NCBI GenBank assembly: GCA_002633025.1
Contig: NMRB01000046.1
Span: 241,734 to 305,733 of the forward strand
DNA length: 64,000 nt
From: Notospermus geniculatus
Lineage: Eukaryota; Nemertea; Pilidiophora; Heteronemertea; Lineidae
Direction of reading: 5' to 3'
Shown: positions 34,189 to 46,607 of the stretch, in pieces
Numbering within the stretch: position 1 is the stretch's first letter
Layout of the letters: each line of letters begins with the position of its first letter
Translations under genes and position numbers: made by a program
The notes under the pieces: generated by a model
The model's input: the letters and a program-made list of their open reading frames with translations, nothing else
Databases searched by the model: none
Told to the model about the DNA's origin: nothing

Positions 34189-34889
34189 AGTCATTGCGAG
34201 AGTCCGGACTGTTCTTATAATTGCTATTAGTCCATTGTTTCTTTGGTCGTTGCTCCGGCCTCGAATCCAACCTCGGTTCCGACTTTGACCTCGTTGAAGC
34301 CTGTTCTCCCGGAGTTGGCCACTGCTCAGGTTGCTTTCCAGGGGCCTCAAATTCTAATTTTACAACAAATTTATCATCCTTCGTCTCCGGGGAGCTCTGC
34401 ACTTCGACATGTCGGTGAATCACTTCCCGGTCCCTCTCAGAATGATCGTTAACTCCATGCACTCCGGGTTGCGACGTCTCGAATCTTCTGCCTCGGTTTG
34501 AAAACTGTCCCCGACCACCTCTACCACGCGTACCTCCGCGTTTATTACCACCTCGTCGAACATTATCATAACTATTATGTAAATCTCTATTCGAGTGTTT
34601 TTCTTGGCGGTAGTTTCCGTGGTTATTTGGTATATCTTGTCCGCGGTTATTGTGGTAATCGCCATCCCGTCGATAATTGCCCTGTCCACGGTTATTGTGG
34701 TAATCTCCAAATCCCGGCGATAATCACCATCTCTGTTGTAAGATTTCTCTATACGCTGACCGCGGTCAACAAAGTCACCTAGTTTTCTCCGACCACGTGA
34801 CCCCCTGCAAGAGAAAGTAAAGTATTCTCATAAAGGAGCAAATCTACCTTCGAAATCTTCAAATTATCACCTTTGTAATGGTCAGCGTT

Positions 34890-35295
34890 TCCGCCAGAAA
34901 AAAAAACGAGGGTACGGACCAAACAAAAATTTTTTTGAAAAAAAAATTTTTTTGAAAAAATTTTTTTTTGATTTTTTTCTTTTTTTTAGGTTTTTAAACC
35001 ATGTTTGGCGCCATTTTAGGCTGTTTGCCAAACTTGCCAACATGAATACTGCTGTTAAATGGTGAAAAACAATGAATACTGCTGATAAAAATATGTGAAT
35101 TTATCAAATAAAGACTGCATGTACTGTACAACATTATATTTGACTTCTTCAAATTGCTTAAGGCATCATCAGTAGGTTTATATCACTTCATGGAAAAATG
35201 GTTACCCAACGTTTTTGAGGGTACGGATCCATACCCTGGAAAAATTTAAGGGTACGTAATTTTACCCATTTTACCCTCTGGTGGAAACTCTGATG
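34890..35295. repeat. Element with GTTTCCGCCAGA / TCTGGTGGAAAC ends
   Basis: The A/T-homopolymer interior (34925-34985) and GAGGGTACGGA/TACCCTCTGG ends are inverse-related. Similar ends occur at 26038, 40670 and 50665-50805, so this is a dispersed family. Part of the intron between CASC3 exons 6 and 7 in unit B. Confidence 0.45.
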
Positions 35296-35931
35296 GTCAT
35301 TACTTGACAAGTCCAATCATAATGGTCAAGTTTCAACAATGCACAGAGTGATCGCCAGCATGGACTGCGGAACACGGAAGAATCCAAATTAAGAGGCGAA
35401 CAAGAAAACCATGGCTTCATTGGAGAAATAAGGGGCCTCAATTATTTCAACCTACCGCCCTCTGCCACCACCACCTCCACGCATCCTGGGTAGGGGGCCA
35501 TCTGGTGGCTTGTCAGATGACCTGATATCATAGCCATAAGCTGCGATGATTTCCTCGCGAGTCTTGGGCGCCTGGAGATCATCAGCGAAGCGATCGTGCA
35601 ACCATTTTCCTTCATCCTTCCACAGTTTCTTTTTTGGCCTGAAAACCAAATTTTATCGAGATTACATATGTTTCATTGTCATTACTTCACACTGGACACA
35701 GTTCCACAAAACCTAGACCAGGAAAACTAACACTTTCACCGCAGTTTCATACACGTCCCAAATCCTAACCCTCACTCAACATCACAGTTAAACCTACCAA
35801 ATCCTGATATCTTATAGAAACCCTAACACATAGGTATTCATTTGAAAGTACTCACTGAGAGCTTTCCAATGAATACCTATGTGATGGGTTTTTAGGTGCC
35901 TTTCAAGCTTTTTTGCATATTTCTACTTTTG

Positions 35932-36211
35932 TCTTGGCCTGGTGGTCGAGCGGTCTAACACGCTTGACTTTCAATCCTAACAAACTCAGTACGTGGGTTC
36001 GATCCCCGGCCAGGACATGTATGTGAAAAGCTGTGAACCAATGAGAGTCTGTTGGATGAGACTCAAAGCCGTGGTCCCTTGTACCTGAGTGTCTATGCCA
36101 GGGCAAGTAAAACACCCCACACAGGTGGACAGTAGCCTGTCGTGGACTCCACACCGTAGTATAAGCTTACGATCCAAAAGGGTTACGAACTATCTATATC
36201 TATCTATCTTG
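35932..36211 (+). mobile_element. tRNA-derived SINE, unit B only
   Basis: The head TGGCCTGGTGGTCGAGCGGT (A box) and GGGTTCGATCCCCGGCC (B box) is tRNA-Leu/Ser-like. The body shares GCCGTGGTCCCTTGTACC and GGGCAAGTAAAACACCCCA with the SINE at 23350-23600. It ends in a TATC microsatellite. Unit A reads straight through (about 22972), giving the empty site. The polarity is that of the intron's non-coding strand. Confidence 0.75.
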
Positions 36212-36823
36212 ACAAAATTGGCCTTGATGTGGAAAGGTTGACTACCATTAAGTATAAAAACTGGACAATCCCACTAATTCTCTGCCACCTACCTTTGTTC
36301 CTCCTCCTTGAACTTCTCTTCCGACATCCTGGTGTCATGTTCGTAGAATGCACCACGGCGTGGGATGTACGCTGGATTCTGCTTGTCCTCGTCATCGTCC
36401 AAATGCTCCTTGTTCTCATCGGGTTGTTCCTGTAAAATAAGATTCAAAATTTTGATCACTTTATTTGAGAGGAAGAGTAAGAAGAGTCAAGAGTCAAGGT
36501 CAGAAATCGTAAAATTAGACCATTACGAGTCATTCTTTATAGTGAGTATTTCTTCAATCAGAAGGCCTAGTATTCGTATTTGATCTTTCCGGCCGGCCGA
36601 AACCATAGCATTTTTGGCCCTGGTTAAGTATGGAAGAGGCCATCTCAAGCTACTCATGTTCCTCGCTTGGATGGGGTCTTTTACTTGCCCTTGCAAAGGC
36701 ATAAAGTACAAGACACCGCGGCTTACTGTCCCATACGACGGACGTGAAAAGCCAGGGATAGTTGTTCCCATATGGTCTGGGCTGGATTCGAACCCAGGAC
36801 CTACCACTTGCTAAGCGCCAGGC

Positions 36824-37055
36824 TATAGAGCTTGAGCCGCGGCTCATTATGACGTCACGTTTGACCTGCAGTCCGCCATGCTGCCGGTCAACGACAAAGT
36901 GCGCCACGTGCAAATCGCGTCATGGTTGAAGACGCAACACTCCACTTGCGCTGACGACAAACTGCACCACGTGGGTCGCCGACGTCATTTGACGTCAGTT
37001 TGACCGGCAAGATGGCGGATTTTTTGGTGATGACGTCATCGGCTCGAGCTCTATA
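36824..37055. mobile_element. MITE nested in a SINE head, unit B only
   Basis: Ends TATAGAGCTTGAGCC and GGCTCGAGCTCTATA with TGACGTCA-rich subterminal inverse blocks. It interrupts the tRNA-like head of the SINE that is continuous at 23522-23600 in unit A. Confidence 0.7.
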
Positions 37056-38461
37056 AAGGCTCCTCAAGGTCTAGTGTTACTGGCTGATTCAACACCAGCA
37101 AATGTACATTCAGTAGATGCTGAAGACTAACTCAGATTGCAAACATTTTTGGATTGCGGAAATTGTGGAAGACAAATGCACGAGTGAGTGACCACGGAGA
37201 GAAAGACGCACAACATTTTACAGCCGAGTGGTGAGAGTGAGACTGTGCAAGCAGACAAGTCGCCAAGGTGACCAAATACTGCAAAGCTGAGGTTTTCTAT
37301 GGATGAATGTTGACAAAATACCTCTTCTACAGGTGAAGATTATAATTCATTACTCTGTCTTAGGAAATATAAGTAAGCGTTGATCATTGGCAAAGAGACA
37401 TGGTCAGAGTCACACCAGGTCCATTCAAATGGACTGCTGAATTATTCTGTCCGGAAATATTGTTGCTATTAGCAACAATATTGTTGCTATTAGCAACAAT
37501 ATTTCCAGACAGAATAATGCAGCAGTCCATTGGATTTTTTACGGACTGGGTCCGTGTGACAGTGATCACCACTTAAGTCCAGGCCATTATGAAGTGTTGA
37601 CCGATAAACATGGACAGAATTATAGGAGGTTTACGATGAAGCCTATAAATCAGAACTTGAATCACTGCAAGATGTAATCACTGACACCACTTCTGATGCT
37701 GTTGAAATTCTTGTGTTTGGTGGACTGCCCAGGAGGCCAACCCAGAACTTCTCCAAACCAGGACCTCTGCGGTCGAGGTGCTGCGGCCCCTTTGGCTACA
37801 CTATCCTGTCGTATCCATACCTGGCCGTCCCCACTCTGGCGTTCCTCCTCCACCCACTCCTCATCATAAGATTCCTCCAGTACCACGCTATCTTCTCCAT
37901 ATTCAGTCTCTGTCTCCTCCTCAGTCTCTTCCTCAGTCTCCTCTTCGGTTTCCTCCTGTAACCATGGCAACAGCAACAATGGTAGCCACGGAAACACAAA
38001 TCAATAGAGATTACCCAGAAAAGTTTTTCTGTCAGTTTCAACGATGAAAATACAGTGGAACCTCCCTTTGCCTACACCTCTCTATTAAGGACACCAAAAT
38101 TCAGTCCCAAATTGGTCATTTCCGTTCATTTTGACCTCTGTAATCAGGACACCTCTCTGTGAAGGACAGCATCTGTCAGTCCCAAGGGTGTCCTAATAGA
38201 GAGTTTTACTGTATTGACGAGGTTGGTTGCTTACTTGGAAAGAAGTACCGGTATCAGGGGCGGATCCACTATCTCCGAAAAGAGGGGGCGCACTGTGCTA
38301 GAAACATCGAAATCTGCGGTGAATTTCGATGATTTGCTCCAAATTTCATAATTTCACAGTCAATTTTACGGATTTGTTGGCCAAAAGGGGGTGCGCCCCC
38401 TGGATCCGTGTACCTAGGTATTGAAAACTTAACTGGAACAAAACCCTTGTTCTTAAGCAAA

Positions 38462-40010
38462 AATGGTCCATGGACCATGTGCTCACTGGGTTGGACCTTG
38501 GAGGAATTATACTGACAGGAGGAACAGCGAGCTAATTGCCCCTCTATAATCCCTTTTTCACACCTCCTCAAACAATGGAACACAAAGGCCCGCAGTGTTT
38601 GCACAGCAATTAAGTCTGCTCGCTTGAAGTGATCAGCGGTACCGACGCAGCCCGGATTGTCACTGCCATCTAGCGTGAGCTGGCGGTACTATGTGCCGGT
38701 ATTCGAACATTCTGCGGTCTGAAAATGCACTGTTTACATGGTTTATGTCGGCAGAATACCTGCGCACGTCTAAGACCAGGAAAGACGAAACTAAGATCGG
38801 TATTCTAAGCTTTCATTCATGCAAATCGAACAAAATTTACACATTCTACGCCATTTTTCTTGCAATGACATGGATGACGAAAATGTTGAAGGCACGTAGA
38901 TTCAAACTGTAATAACTTTTTTTCTCATAAAGTCCTGAAGTTGACATAAANNNNNNNNNNNNNNNNNNNNNNNNNNNNNNNNNNNNNNNNNNNNNNNNNN
39001 NNNNNNNNNNNNNNNNNNNNNNNNNNNNNNNNNNNNNNNNNNNNNNNNNNNNNNNNNNNNNNNNNNNNNNNNNNNNNNNNNNNNNNNNNNNNNNNNNNNN
39101 NNNNNNNNNNNNNNNNNNNNNNNNNNNNNNNNNNNNNNNNNNNNNNNNNNNNNNNNNNNNNNNNNNNNNNNNNNNNNNNNNNNNNNNNNNNNNNNNNNNN
39201 NNNNNNNNNNNNNNNNNNNNNNNNNNNNNNNNNNNNNNNNNNNNNNNNNNNNNNNNNNNNNNNNNNNNNNNNNNNNNNNNNNNNNNNNNNNNNNNNNNNN
39301 NNNNNNNNNNNNNNNNNNNNNNNNNNNNNNNNNNNNNNNNNNNNNNNNNNNNNNNNNNNNNNNNNNNNNNNNNNNNNNNNNNNNNNNNNNNNNNNNNNNN
39401 NNNNNNNNNNNNNNNNNNNNNNNNNNNNNNNNNNNNNNNNNNNNNNNNNNNNNNNNNNNNNNNNNNNNNNNNNNNNNNNNNNNNNNNNNNNNNNNNNNNN
39501 NNNNNNNNNNNNNNNNNNNNNNNNNNNNNNNNNNNNNNNNNNNNNNNNNNNNNNNNNNNNNNNNNNNNNNNNNNNNNNNNNNNNNNNNNNNNNNNNNNNN
39601 NNNNNNNNNNNNNNNNNNNNNNNNNNNNNNNNNNNNNNNNNNNNNNNNNNNNNTTTGACCTCTGTGACCTTGAAAAGTAGGTCAAATCAAAAACCCGTTA
39701 TATATGTTATGTATCCTTATTAGCTACACCTATGATAAAAATTTGAAGATGATCTAGTCATTAGTTCAGGAGTTATTGTACTTTTTGTGTTTTTGGTTTC
39801 CGCCACCTGGTGGCCAAACTGAGAGTCGAATCGGACCGAAACTTGGTGTCGTGGGTCATCTGACCTAGGGGTATATATGTACCAAGTTTCAGATCAATAG
39901 CTCCAGCGGTTACGAAACGTGCCCTGCTAACGGACGACGACGACGGACGACGACGACGACGGACGACGGACGCTGCACCATCGTAATAGCTCACCCCAGT
40001 GAGCTAAAAA
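38462..40010. mobile_element. Insertion unique to unit B, containing the 703-N gap and a GAC-repeat tail element
   Basis: Unit A goes from AAGCAAAACAATTCTT directly, while unit B has ~1.55 kb inserted. The right part (39654-40010) carries AGCTCC..GCGGTTACGAAACGTG, a GACGACGGACG microsatellite and AGCTCACCCCAGTGAGCTAA. The last ~90 bp recur at 49248-49340 in Arp3. The left part contains CTTGGAGGAATTATACTGAC, also found in the 36-bp insert at 56400. N's occupy 38951-39653. Confidence 0.6.
38951..39653. other. Assembly gap (703 N)
   Basis: Run of N inside the unit B-specific insertion. The 279-residue open frame reported across it is an artefact. Confidence 1.
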
Positions 40011-41235
40011 CAATTCTTATGATGAGACTGCAGAGGCACAGAAAAGAACAAAGAGGGGCTCCACTGTATTCAAACACTGATGAGGTCAGTTGCTTGTTTG
40101 GAAAGAAGTACTGAACCATAACTTGAAGAAAAACCTCGATGTTAGCTACTAGGTTGTTATGACAACACTGCAGAGGCACAGAAAAGAGGCGTGTCACACA
40201 AAACCACAACAACAACAAGGATGAAGCTCTGTTTAACTCAATAGCTATCATTATTTCATCACACTCCCAAAAACTGAAACAACATGATGTCACTATTATC
40301 AGTACCTAAACTGAGAAGAATTTGGTTGGAATATTTCATATTCAGGAATAAAACCTGTTGTTGAGCAAACTTCAAAACTCTTTCCCATTCAACATCAAAA
40401 CAGAATGTGGCAGTGAAGACCATAGTTTGACCTTGACCTTACCTCCTGATCTTCTTCAGCACTCTCGTATTCAGAATGATCACCTGCGTATGACAGAAAG
40501 AAGAGTCAGACTTTGGAAAAAGTGTACCGGGTCTGGAACTCCATTACTCAAGCTAAATCTACCAAGGGCATTCTTGCTTTAGGCAAAAACAGTTCTGTGC
40601 TAGCCTCAAGTCCTGACCCAATGGTTAGGAATAGCCTAGATACAATTGGATTCATCCCCAGGGTTTTCGCCAGAAAAAATATTTAGGGGGGGGGGGCACA
40701 ATCCGATTGCCTCCGGCCGAAGTGGGGGTCTGGGGGCTCTCCCCAGAAAATTTTTTCCCCAGAAGACTGGAGATGCATTTTCCAAGCATTTCAGAGCTTA
40801 AAACTTCCTGTGTAGAGATCTTGGTTCAACTGTTGTATCTCTTGAAGGAAAATAAGGGCAATTTAAAGACACTGCTCTGCAATTTAAGGGGGGGGGGCAT
40901 GCCCCCCTTCAGATTATGAAAGGGGGGCTCCTGCCCCCTTGCCCCCCCCCCCCCTCTGACGGAATCCCTGATCCCTACATTCTGCAATTCCAAACCAGAA
41001 GTTATTGTTTGACTTAATTGCACCTACTAGGCCTACTTGTATCAATGTCATCACCTGGTGTGTGCTCACCCTCTTCTGATCTCTCAGACTTCTCAAAACT
41101 CGTATCCTGAAATGAAAGGAGAAGCAACAGGTACAAATATGAACAATCTAGACAATACTGTAGTGACGTAAATAGGTCTAGGCCTAGGGCCTAGTTCTTC
41201 AGCCTGGAGCCTGATGTGAGTTGCATCATCATCAC

Positions 41236-42048
41236 AGGGTTCGTACAGCCCCTGAGACTAAAATTTCCATGGCTTTTCCACATTTTTCCAAGGGATATTT
41301 TCCAGATTTCCATGACTGTTTTTTGGGAATTTTGATGCAGAACAGCACCTTAGTCCACATACTTGACACTGGAATGATGGTTCCATGAGTTCCATGCAAG
41401 CTTCAATGGGGATCCTAGCTGCGATAGAGGGCAGCACACCGAAACCCGGTTCTATACAGTGGACGCCTTTTGTGTGGGAAATTGATCAGGACCGGGATGT
41501 CAGTTTCATTTCAATAGTTTTAACCACTAGTGACACCTATTGAGGCACTGGGCTAGGGTCCCCATCACTCCACTCAAGGTTTACAGATCAAGGTTTCCAC
41601 TAATTACCACCAAGCCAGGTTGGCAAATCTGTTATAATTATGTAGCTAATGAATGGGATTTAAATCAGACAAAACGTAGGCCTACATGTAATCACAGCTC
41701 ACTGGCCCGGCTCACTGGAAACAAAGACTGAAAGACAGCTTGGAAACAGGGTTTATTCAAGACTTGACACCTCTCCTGGCCTTAAATATGTAGACAGGGC
41801 CGACACACTGTGTTAGTGTGTACATAGGAATTGACGACATTTTAATGCGTGGTGATCAAGACTGTCGGTCAAACACCCAATAAAATACACACTTTTTCAA
41901 CACAAATTGCAATGCATGCAGATTTCCATGATCCCTTACTGAAAATCAATAGGATTTCTCAAAATTCCAAGACAATCCAGACATGGAAACAACAAGTCCA
42001 AATTTCCAAAACTTTCCAGGATTATAATGACCTGTACGAACCCTGTCA
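41236..42048. repeat. ~0.8-kb foldback with AGGGTTCGTACAG ends
   Basis: ACAGGGTTCGTACAG at the left and CTGTACGAACCCTGT at the right are inverse. Subterminal TTTCCATGG/CCATGGAAA-like words and TTTTCCA runs also pair. It lies within the part of unit B that has no counterpart in unit A, between CASC3 exons 1 and 2. Confidence 0.6.
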
Positions 42049-42109
42049 TCAGCAATCATCCGTCAGCCATCCAACAACATAGTATCTGAAGCGACAATCA
42101 ATCATCCAT

Positions 42110-42250
42110 CTGATCCCCAGGCCTACATGTAACACTAGGCCTAGGCCTACTACGGTAGCCTAGCTACTACTAGCACTACTAGTCTAGGGGCCTACCATGC
42201 CTACCGGTAGGCCTGCCCTAGGTAGGCCTATAGGTAGGGCCTAGGCTGCA
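42110..42250. repeat. AGGCCTA / CTAGTA low-complexity tract
   Basis: Dense TAGGCCTA, CTACTAGCACTACTAG and TACCGGTAGG words. Similar tracts are at 1010-1420, 10730-11260 and 62780-62885. Confidence 0.6.
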
Positions 42251-43713
42251 CCGCACGACTTGGCCTTGGGATCATCGGAGAGCGAGAGGTGGAGAGGGCA
42301 ATCAATAATCATCAAAATAAAATAAATAGCAGCCTCCCTAGGTCAAATAATGAATGGATAGCTTCGGCCTAGCTCTACAACACTGCACTCCAGTGCACTA
42401 GGCCTATACCTCCTGTATGCATGACATCATCATTGTCAACCATGATTTTCCAGACTGAAATGTCTTCCTTATAAAATGTCAGTTTACTCAGTAACCAGAA
42501 GGAGCATGGATCAGATTTTTTCCATACGTACTCCTTCAGATAAACTCTTCGATAAATCGCCTGATTTATTCCCAGCCGACGCCTCTTCATCCGTTATTTC
42601 TGAGTCAGAATGCGAAGAATTCCTTCGCCTTCGACGTCGGTCCGCCATTTTTTTCTTTAGTTTCCGCCTATACAGCCGAACTTTCGAATTTTCGCTCAAC
42701 CGTGCTCGGTAAATTGCTCAGCAAAAACTCCATCAACATCTTCATATTATTTATTTTGAAATAAACCGTTGGGATTTTGTGTTTTATTCCTAATTTCAAA
42801 ATGAACACTTTGCATGAGTGCTGGGTGAGCGGAATTGAATCAACGGTCCGAAATATATCGCCGTCTGCTAGTGACATCTGGCGGATTTTNGGAAACCAAA
42901 ACAAGCCTGATTTGGTTAAGTTTGGATTTATTCGTATGAAAAAAGTTTATAGTACCTCTGCATATACAAGTAATACATTAACTTTATACAATCCTCAATA
43001 ATTTGTGTCATTATTAACTAAGTTATGAACATATAATCACTACACATGGTTGAATTAAACCAGTTCCCCTTTTAAGGTGCAACAGTTTGTAGAGGAAATA
43101 GAAAGTTCAGGAAAGGGAGACTTTACTGCCGTTAGAGGAAGCGGTCCTTGTTCGTCACAAAATTTGACGTCACAGACATAAGCCATTGTCTTCACGTCAT
43201 TTGAACAAGGTATGTGCATTTCTTCTCTGTAACGTCAAATGTTTTGGCGTTCTGTGGCCGCTAACTGTTAGTGGCCTCTAACGGCAGTGAAGTCACCAAT
43301 TAGATCAATCCTTGGTAGAAGGACCTTGTGACCTCACAGCAAAGCATATTAACTCCCAACTGCGTTGTCAGAATCCTGTAAGCTTCACACTTCCTCTCAC
43401 CTCCTCTGCCGAAGCAGAGAATTCTCCAACAAAATCTAAGTAGAACGTCAGGCCTTAAAACCACCAACACATGATCATAGCTATATCATCAGGTAACAAA
43501 ACATGATTTTCGATCGCTTCAGGGTATTTCTGGGTGATAAAATTTTATGAAGGAGCTACCCAAGCTAGTTTTCAATGAACCAAACCAAACATTACCACAC
43601 ACGACTTGCACCAGTTTTTTTTCCAAAACTTAAATTCAGACAATTTGACACCATGACACCATTCATTTCTTCAATTTTTTTTCTAATAACAAAGCCAGAA
43701 GGAAAACAACCAT

Positions 43714-43818
43714 AAAATGTACGGAAGGTACATTAAAATGTACAGAAGGTACATTAAAATGTGCGGAAGGTACATTAAAATGTATGGAAGGTACATTAAA
43801 ATGTACGGAAGGTACATT
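43714..43818. repeat. 21-bp tandem repeat, 5 units (unit B allele)
   Basis: Five copies of AAAATGTACGGAAGGTACAT+T with single-base variants (ACAG, GCGG, ATGG). Unit A has two copies. Confidence 0.85.
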
Positions 43819-45984
43819 CCGAGCACATTACTTAGTTCACATTTAATATTAAGTACCCTTTGTATTGTATTGAAATTGTTGCAATTCACAATTTCCACCA
43901 TTTTAATTCAGGGAATGAAACTGATCATACGAGCGCGACAAAGCCATGATTTATGAGTTATATCTGTGACGGGTTTTTGAATGATGAGGTATCAACCACA
44001 AAGTAATTCAAGACACAAGGCTTTGACTTGGTCCAGAAGGTTCTCTACTTCATTATAGAGGCTTTGCAATGACGTCATCGTGGCGGCCATTCTGGAGGAC
44101 ACAGGGTGCAGAGGTGTGAGCTGACTTGCGTGAAGTGTGCCACGCCATTGTTTGACATAATGTCATTGGGCATGCACGGCTCATTTCGCTGCGCCTCTGC
44201 AGCATGTGTACTCCATTATGGCAGCTTGTGACGTCATATGCAAAGCCTCCATGATCTGCTCGCACAATACTTTTCTCCCACACCAACTTTTTTTTCATCT
44301 AGGCCACGTCTCCGGGCTTATTATCACACTTTATACTGCCTCATACCACATCTACCTCCTCCCAGCTACCCCCCCCCCCCCCCCCCCCCCCCCCNCCAAG
44401 TACTCCCAAGCAGAAGAGCAAGGCTTACCCTATAACACTACATACTGATTCAACTAAATCATAATCTTTGAAGGCCATTTATACCAACCTACATTACAAC
44501 AAACTCTGGAATAATCTGTAATACTGGTGTTGGGGCAAAATATCTCCAACTTAGCTGTTCAGGGGACTTCGTTGTTGGACTTGAAGTGCAGTCAAAATAT
44601 CAGTCAGTGGTTGCAATAAACCCAGGGAGATGAACAACCCATTGTTTTAAAATATAAGGACACTCATTAGCCGCAAACTGGCGACCTACGTGTTGGTATG
44701 ATCATTTCTAGAGCTGAAGGCATCTGTGCAGTGTTCATCACTAAATCAGTATCCGTGAAAAATAAATCCAAGTCCTAAGAATACCTCGACCGAAAACCTA
44801 CGTGTCCTCTACAAGAATCAGAACCTCCCTACGGTTAACACACGTGCATGGATTCACAATGATGAGTCTGCATGAAAGCAAGCAGTCACGACAGGTTAAA
44901 ACTCGGCAGAACATGCACCCCTCTCTCACAGGCTCAACCAACAGGGTTAGGGCAGAGCCTAAAACCAAAGTGATCCCAGCAGCTCGGCTCCACAGACAAA
45001 AATCAACCTCGGTCTGAAACTGAATGACGTGACGCAGAGAACCCCACGACAATGACTTCGACGACGTTGCGTCAGAGTCGACCATTGCTGAATCATGGAT
45101 TGCGTCATGTCAGGTGGTTTCAGATCGAGGTTGTGGTCGCGGTTTCGGCGGAAGTGCGCAGATTTGCGTCTTGAATCCTCTATTGGCCATTTAGAATAAT
45201 TATACTTGAGTAATCATTTCTAAGATATGAAGACCATTTTTTTGGACGATCATCATTGTTCAGGATGATCCAACCCGTCGACTGGCTGAATATATATCAA
45301 GCATGCACGACCTGAATTCAACTTGAATATAGAACATCCAAGCTGTCATGAGCAGGCTTTTATTCATTATCTAGGCCACTATCAAGACCTACAGCCCCAG
45401 ATTCAACAATAATCCAGATAATATAATGTTTTTTCCTCGTTGAATGAACTAGAGACTACAGATCCCTAAGTCAGCTATACAATACAGAGAGGTTTACATA
45501 AACTCACCCACCGACTCGTAACTCGAGACAGGCAGGTTTCAAATCCCTGCAACAACCAGTGTTCTAGCCAGGCCAGTTTCACAGGGTGGTACCACCCTGT
45601 GCAAAATTCAGAGGTCATTTTACCACCCTGTTTAAATTTTTACCACCCTGTTTAAAAATGTAACTTGCAATGCATTTTCTATTACACCACCCTGTTTGAA
45701 TTTCACTCCCACCCTGTTTGAAAATCCAGGGCCTTAAAATCACAGGAAAATGCCGTCATCCCACTCTGTTTGGAAAAATTTCTGGCTAGAACACAGTGTT
45801 CCGAGAGGAGAATTGTGTACCATCGAGAAATATAAACCTATCTTGACTCTGAAGACTGTAGGCCTTGATTTAATCACAGAACTCATTCTTAGGTACGAAA
45901 TCGGATGAAATTCTTTGCCTATTTAGTTTCTGCGACTTCCGAAATTGAGAATTTCCTGTGTGATCAATCGGACGATGCAGAATT

Positions 45985-46258
45985 TTAAAGCCTCACTGTA
46001 TTGAATTCAGAAAGTGCTTACGTCCTCCGACGTTGGTGTAGTGTAAAATGTACTGTGGTCTATCTGAATACATTAGAGCTCTAGGCCTACCTGCACTTTT
46101 TTCAATGTGTGCTGAAAACTAGGGGTTGATTCTTTGAAGTAGGACCCTACGTATCAGGCAAGTATTTTGGGGACCACCTTCACAAGGTTATGAGACCTCT
46201 ACCTGCACTCTACTAACACTTTGAAAATAACGTAAAATTCAATACAGTGAGGCTTTAA
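45985..46258. mobile_element. MITE, unit B only
   Basis: Ends TTAAAGCCTCACTGTATTGA and TCAATACAGTGAGGCTTTAA are perfect inverse copies, 274 bp apart. Unit A (31941) lacks it, so the empty site is available. Confidence 0.75.
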
Positions 46259-46607
46259 CTCAAATAAATCTTCCAAGATTTGCACTTTATCAGGTATTCA
46301 ATGCAGAAGATCACTGACTACCTGATCACGACTGATCAGACCGAGCGAGCCCTGAATGAGTTCGTCAGTGAAAATCCTAGAGTTCTGCTGGGAATGACAA
46401 CAAGCCCAGAAGTACAATATAACCCCACCAGATGGCAGGTCTATCTCTCATAGACGTTCCTCCTCTGTCCCACAATTCCTCTGCCGTTTCCTACTACGAT
46501 ATCTCGGTTCACAAAGCCTCAATCATCTTAAAATCTGAAAATGGCGGAATCGGCAGGAGGAGGAGTTCTTGAGAGACGAATGAGTTGAGCACCATAATGA
46601 TAATCAT

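Larger units (their letters stand above)
34188..42648 (-). pseudogene. CASC3: 5' fragment of CASC3 (unit B copy), frameshifted
   Basis: Exons on the minus strand: 42532-42648 (MADRRR start), 41070-41106 (DTSFEKSERSEE, not found in unit A), 40443-40483, 37821-37955, 36293-36429, 35456-35638, and a cut 34188-34804. Junction phases match the complete gene. Relative to the unit A copy, the RG-rich exon has two extra A's at about 34709-34711, which shifts the frame and leads to a stop at 34420 before the fusion point. The C-terminal half of CASC3 is missing and Arp3 exons follow. As drawn it cannot make CASC3. If the units are alleles, its first six exons belong to a normal CASC3 allele and the frameshift could be a sequencing error. 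Confidence 0.8.
42649..46607. other. CASC3-Arp3 intergenic region, unit B
   Basis: Same order as 28015-32285 but with 470 bp missing at the N of 42890, a shorter inverted-repeat cluster at 43100-43300 (CTTTACTGCCGTTAGAGG / CCTCTAACGGCAGTGAAG), a poly-C run with N at 44370-44397, and a MITE at 45985-46258. No coding exons seen. Confidence 0.5.

Noticed and set aside
38846-39685. 279-codon frame
   Set aside because: It consists mostly of the N gap.
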